From NCBI RefSeq assembly GCF_013032855.1, contig NZ_WQDA01000001.1, positions 131,501 through 195,500 on the forward strand: 64,000 bases of DNA, given 5' to 3'. The notes below the pieces were generated by a model. That model worked only from the letters and a program-made list of their open reading frames with translations, was not told the DNA's origin and searched no databases. This document shows positions 61,904 through 64,000 of this stretch, one piece after another. This DNA comes from Ruegeria arenilitoris (GTDB lineage: Bacteria; Pseudomonadota; Alphaproteobacteria; Rhodobacterales; Rhodobacteraceae). Every line of letters begins with the position of its first letter. The stretch's first letter is position 1. The position numbers and the translations under genes were made by a program.

Positions 61904-63289
61904 TCAGTATTCCGCGTTTGACAGCTTGTTAAGGCAATGGCTGACCGGGGCGCCTTTGGGCAGGGCACAATACCCGTCCGACCGCATGTCGGCCGACGGG
62001 GAAACACCTCCTCCGATCAAGATCACCAGGAACTCCTCAATCGGGGGCAACAGCGTATCGGCGTTCTCAATCGTCTCTTCGGTCGAGACTGTCCGGAATG
62101 CCTCAAACAGTGGAAGGGTGATTTCGCCTTCTACGCCATCGGGATGTTCGTCCAGAAACTGGCGCGCGCCCCAGTCAGGGTCTGTGAAGAATCTGTGATA
62201 GTAGGTGCGGTCCAACCGATCTTTCTGGATTTCCAGACTTTCCGGGACAACGCCTCCGTCGCGGACGCCTTGATAGATTTCCATGATCTTGCCGTGGACC
62301 TCGGGCCATGCGCTGGCTTCGACGGTCGCGCTCAGCGCGATCACGCCCTTGTTCTTGCCCACGACCACAAAGTCCGAACGTGGATCGTAAGATGCACGCA
62401 TGGACTGGCGGATGACCCGAAACATCTCCGAGCCCTGATTGGCGCCGATGTAGTCAACAAGAAGGTTCGAGCCAAGCTGGTCCTGTGCGTTCGAAAACGC
62501 CTTTGCATTGGCAAGCAGGATCAACATTTCGGATGCGTCGGGATCGGCGAGATGCACGATACCTTTGGGCAGGGCAAAGGGCGCCCCGTTCGCGCCCGTC
62601 CACCCTTCGGCCCATTTGCTCAGGGCGCGCCCCAGCCGGAACCGCGCACCCGGCAGCGAATTGATCAATCGGACGGTGCGGCGCGTTACCTCTTCTTCCT
62701 CTGATCTGAGGATGACCTGAGCAGGTCGTCCGAACTGAAAGTCGGTTTCAAGGGTTTCTTCGTCCGTGGCGGCAGGGTCGAATTCCAGATAATTGGTAAC
62801 CTCGTTCAACACATCCGACGGCTGTCTGGTTCTGGTCGAGATAACTGGGCGAGACGTCTCAAGCTCTCGTGCGTACCAGTTTGGTGTGTATCGGGGTTCG
62901 AGCAATACGTTCTCGAGGTGCACTAGGACTTCCGGGAAGACGTCGCTTGGCGCCGAGACGGTGAGCGTCAGGTTCTTGCCGCTTCTGCCGATTTTCTGTT
63001 CGACACCTTTCAGCTTCAGGAACGAACTGACTTCGTAGGATGAGCGGGTCGAGGTCCCACCTGTCACCACGCTCGCAATGGCGGCGGACATGGCGGCAGT
63101 GCGGTCCAGCGTCGGGTGGTCAATCGTCCACACCAGGGTCAGCGCGGACGTGTCGTTCTCAAGCGGAGAGAGCTCGACCAGTTTCGTTTCGCCTGCAGTC
63201 GCAATCAATTCCGCCTGTGCCCGCTCACCCGGCAGCAAGGTAAGCGCCGCAAAGAGAACTGCGAGAAGCCGGCCCTTGAAAACGCGCAT
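61904..63289 (-). CDS. M16 family peptidase, probably the non-catalytic partner
   Basis: A 461-residue exported protein (signal peptide 1-26, cleavage after AQA). Its body has two M16 half-domains: LVWTIDHPTLDRTAAMSAAIASV near 50-70, seen as WTIDHPTLDRT, and TVEASAWPEVHGKIMEIYQGV in the second half. The HxxEH zinc motif expected in the first half is missing, so it is likely the inactive partner of a two-subunit peptidase. The ATG lies one base beyond the stop of the upstream M16 gene, so they form one operon. It acts in the periplasm. An earlier in-frame start has no signal peptide. Confidence 0.85.
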   Translation of the reverse strand: MRVFKGRLLAVLFAALTLLPGERAQAELIATAGETKLVELSPLENDTSALTLVWTIDHPTLDRTAAMSAAIASVVTGGTSTRSSYEVSSFLKLKGVEQKIGRSGKNLTLTVSAPSDVFPEVLVHLENVLLEPRYTPNWYARELETSRPVISTRTRQPSDVLNEVTNYLEFDPAATDEETLETDFQFGRPAQVILRSEEEEVTRRTVRLINSLPGARFRLGRALSKWAEGWTGANGAPFALPKGIVHLADPDASEMLILLANAKAFSNAQDQLGSNLLVDYIGANQGSEMFRVIRQSMRASYDPRSDFVVVGKNKGVIALSATVEASAWPEVHGKIMEIYQGVRDGGVVPESLEIQKDRLDRTYYHRFFTDPDWGARQFLDEHPDGVEGEITLPLFEAFRTVSTEETIENADTLLPPIEEFLVILIGGGVSPSADMRSDGYCALPKGAPVSHCLNKLSNAEY

Positions 63290-63290
63290 G

Positions 63291-64000
63291 TCAGTCGGCT
63301 TTCTCTGCAAGAACGAAAGATGTCGCCGAGGGCTGCAAGATTTTTTCCGCAAAATCGATAACTTCCTGATCTGTGGTGTTGCTCAGCGTTTCGGCAAAGA
63401 CCGACGGGCTGATGGGCGGGAATCCGTCGGCGGCGACGTTCTGCAGAAACCACAGAAAGGCCGAAGGACGGCGGGCCATGTTCTGGGACCAGACCACCTC
63501 CTTTTGACGGAGCTCATGAATTTCGTATTTGCTGATCGGCTCGTCCAGCAAGCCAGCCAAGGTTTCGGTCAGCAGATCCTTGGCTTCATCCACGCTGAAG
63601 CCGGGCATGAGTTGCAGGTCGATCACCAGTTCAACATCGGCATTCTTCGCAAAATACCAGTTGACGCCATGGTTGAGTATCCGCGTGTCCTCGTGGCGCA
63701 GGACCTTGGCGATCCGTTCGTTCAGGATCCCGCTTGCGATGAAGAACGCGCCTTGCATGTCGATGCTCGTGGAGCGGTCTTCGAATTCCACGAATTTTGC
63801 GAACAGCACGGTGTCGCGTTGCAACCGATCCGACTGCAGGCGCACGACGGACTGTTTCTCGGGATCCGGCTTTTGATCCAACCACGGTTTTTTCGGAGCG
63901 TCAGATGGTTCGGTATCGCCAAACACCCGCGCCACCAGTTCTTCGGCCCGGGCTGGTTCAATGTTTCCGGAGACAATCAACGTCACGTTGGACGGCACAT
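63291..64000 (-). CDS. M16 family zinc peptidase, C-terminal part (5' end beyond window)
   Basis: Only the last ~236 residues are visible; the gene enters from the right edge. SNVTLIVSGNIEP begins the linker into the second M16 half, and RLQSDRLQRDTVLFAKFVEF then SKYEIHELRQKEV continue it. The catalytic HxxEH half would lie beyond the window. It is probably the active subunit for the partner gene directly downstream. An ATG near the edge is internal, not a true start, because the sequence before it is still in frame and M16-like domains need the N-terminal half. Confidence 0.82.
   Translation of the reverse strand, partial: VPSNVTLIVSGNIEPARAEELVARVFGDTEPSDAPKKPWLDQKPDPEKQSVVRLQSDRLQRDTVLFAKFVEFEDRSTSIDMQGAFFIASGILNERIAKVLRHEDTRILNHGVNWYFAKNADVELVIDLQLMPGFSVDEAKDLLTETLAGLLDEPISKYEIHELRQKEVVWSQNMARRPSAFLWFLQNVAADGFPPISPSVFAETLSNTTDQEVIDFAEKILQPSATSFVLAEKAD

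Overview
The window looks like a chromosomal segment of a marine alphaproteobacterium of the Roseobacter group (Rhodobacteraceae, Ruegeria-like). Reasons: high GC; dense operons with 1-4 base start/stop overlaps; a DUF2794 gene; DnaK/DnaJ, SecA, Asd and ArgJ sequences of alphaproteobacterial type; and LivFGHM-type and thiamine-precursor ABC transporters. No species can be fixed from the sequence alone. I see no phage, insertion sequence, plasmid or CRISPR signature. About 57 protein genes, one tRNA-Arg(CCT) and one TPP riboswitch are supported.

Layout. 1-7292 (minus strand) is a surface-glycan block: a PAPS-type sulfotransferase (cut by the left edge), a GT14-like enzyme, two paralogous family-2 glycosyltransferases, galE, kdsB and the PAP phosphatase cysQ. 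A capsule-type ABC-2 permease diverges from it. alkB follows. 8.9-12.2 kb is the dnaK-dnaJ heat-shock operon with a likely RpoH promoter. 12.3-19.8 kb is a TPP-riboswitch-led thiamine operon, thiD-thiO-thiS-thiG-thiE-thiF-thiY-tenA-thiZ-thiX. It makes thiazole de novo and salvages the pyrimidine; no thiC is present here. radC, a phosphate-binding/OmpA fusion with a partner gene, secA, a parvulin isomerase, argJ and mutT follow.

28.6-29.5 kb is a short AT-richer patch carrying one orphan gene with a possible nuclease-like motif. 29.6-38.3 kb is a long plus-strand operon: acyl-CoA synthetase, LivG/H/M/F-type transporter with its binding protein and an extra two-helix membrane protein, then a PaaK-like CoA ligase. 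It reads as an uptake-and-activation system for an unidentified, probably aromatic or other carboxylic, acid. A perfect spaced palindrome lies upstream. 38.4-42.7 kb has a ferric-iron-type permease without partners, DUF2794, an NlpC/P60 hydrolase and an M17 aminopeptidase.

42.7-45.3 kb holds a degenerate Hpt-like protein, then beta-carbonic anhydrase, SbtA and an SbtB-like PII protein: an inorganic-carbon module with a striking 16-bp-arm hairpin just before sbtA. 45.4-50.1 kb has an acyltransferase-3/SGNH protein, a DUF3604 protein and a small histidine-bearing membrane protein. 50.5-58.9 kb has asd, an LpcC-like glycosyltransferase, an MFS permease, a DUF3095 cyclase-like protein, a HpaI-type aldolase with a PLP decarboxylase, a long non-coding gap and a fumarylacetoacetase-family gene. 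58.9-64.0 kb has an AlkZ-like DNA glycosylase overlapping a LacI-family regulator, tRNA-Arg, a secreted ten-cysteine protein, and a pair of M16 peptidase genes, the second cut by the right edge.

The most interesting points are the sulfotransferase/CysQ glycan block, the ligase-transporter-ligase operon with its palindrome, the hairpin in front of sbtA, the DUF3095 cyclase-like gene, and the low-GC nuclease-like orphan. All functions are inferred from motifs and context; no database search was run.
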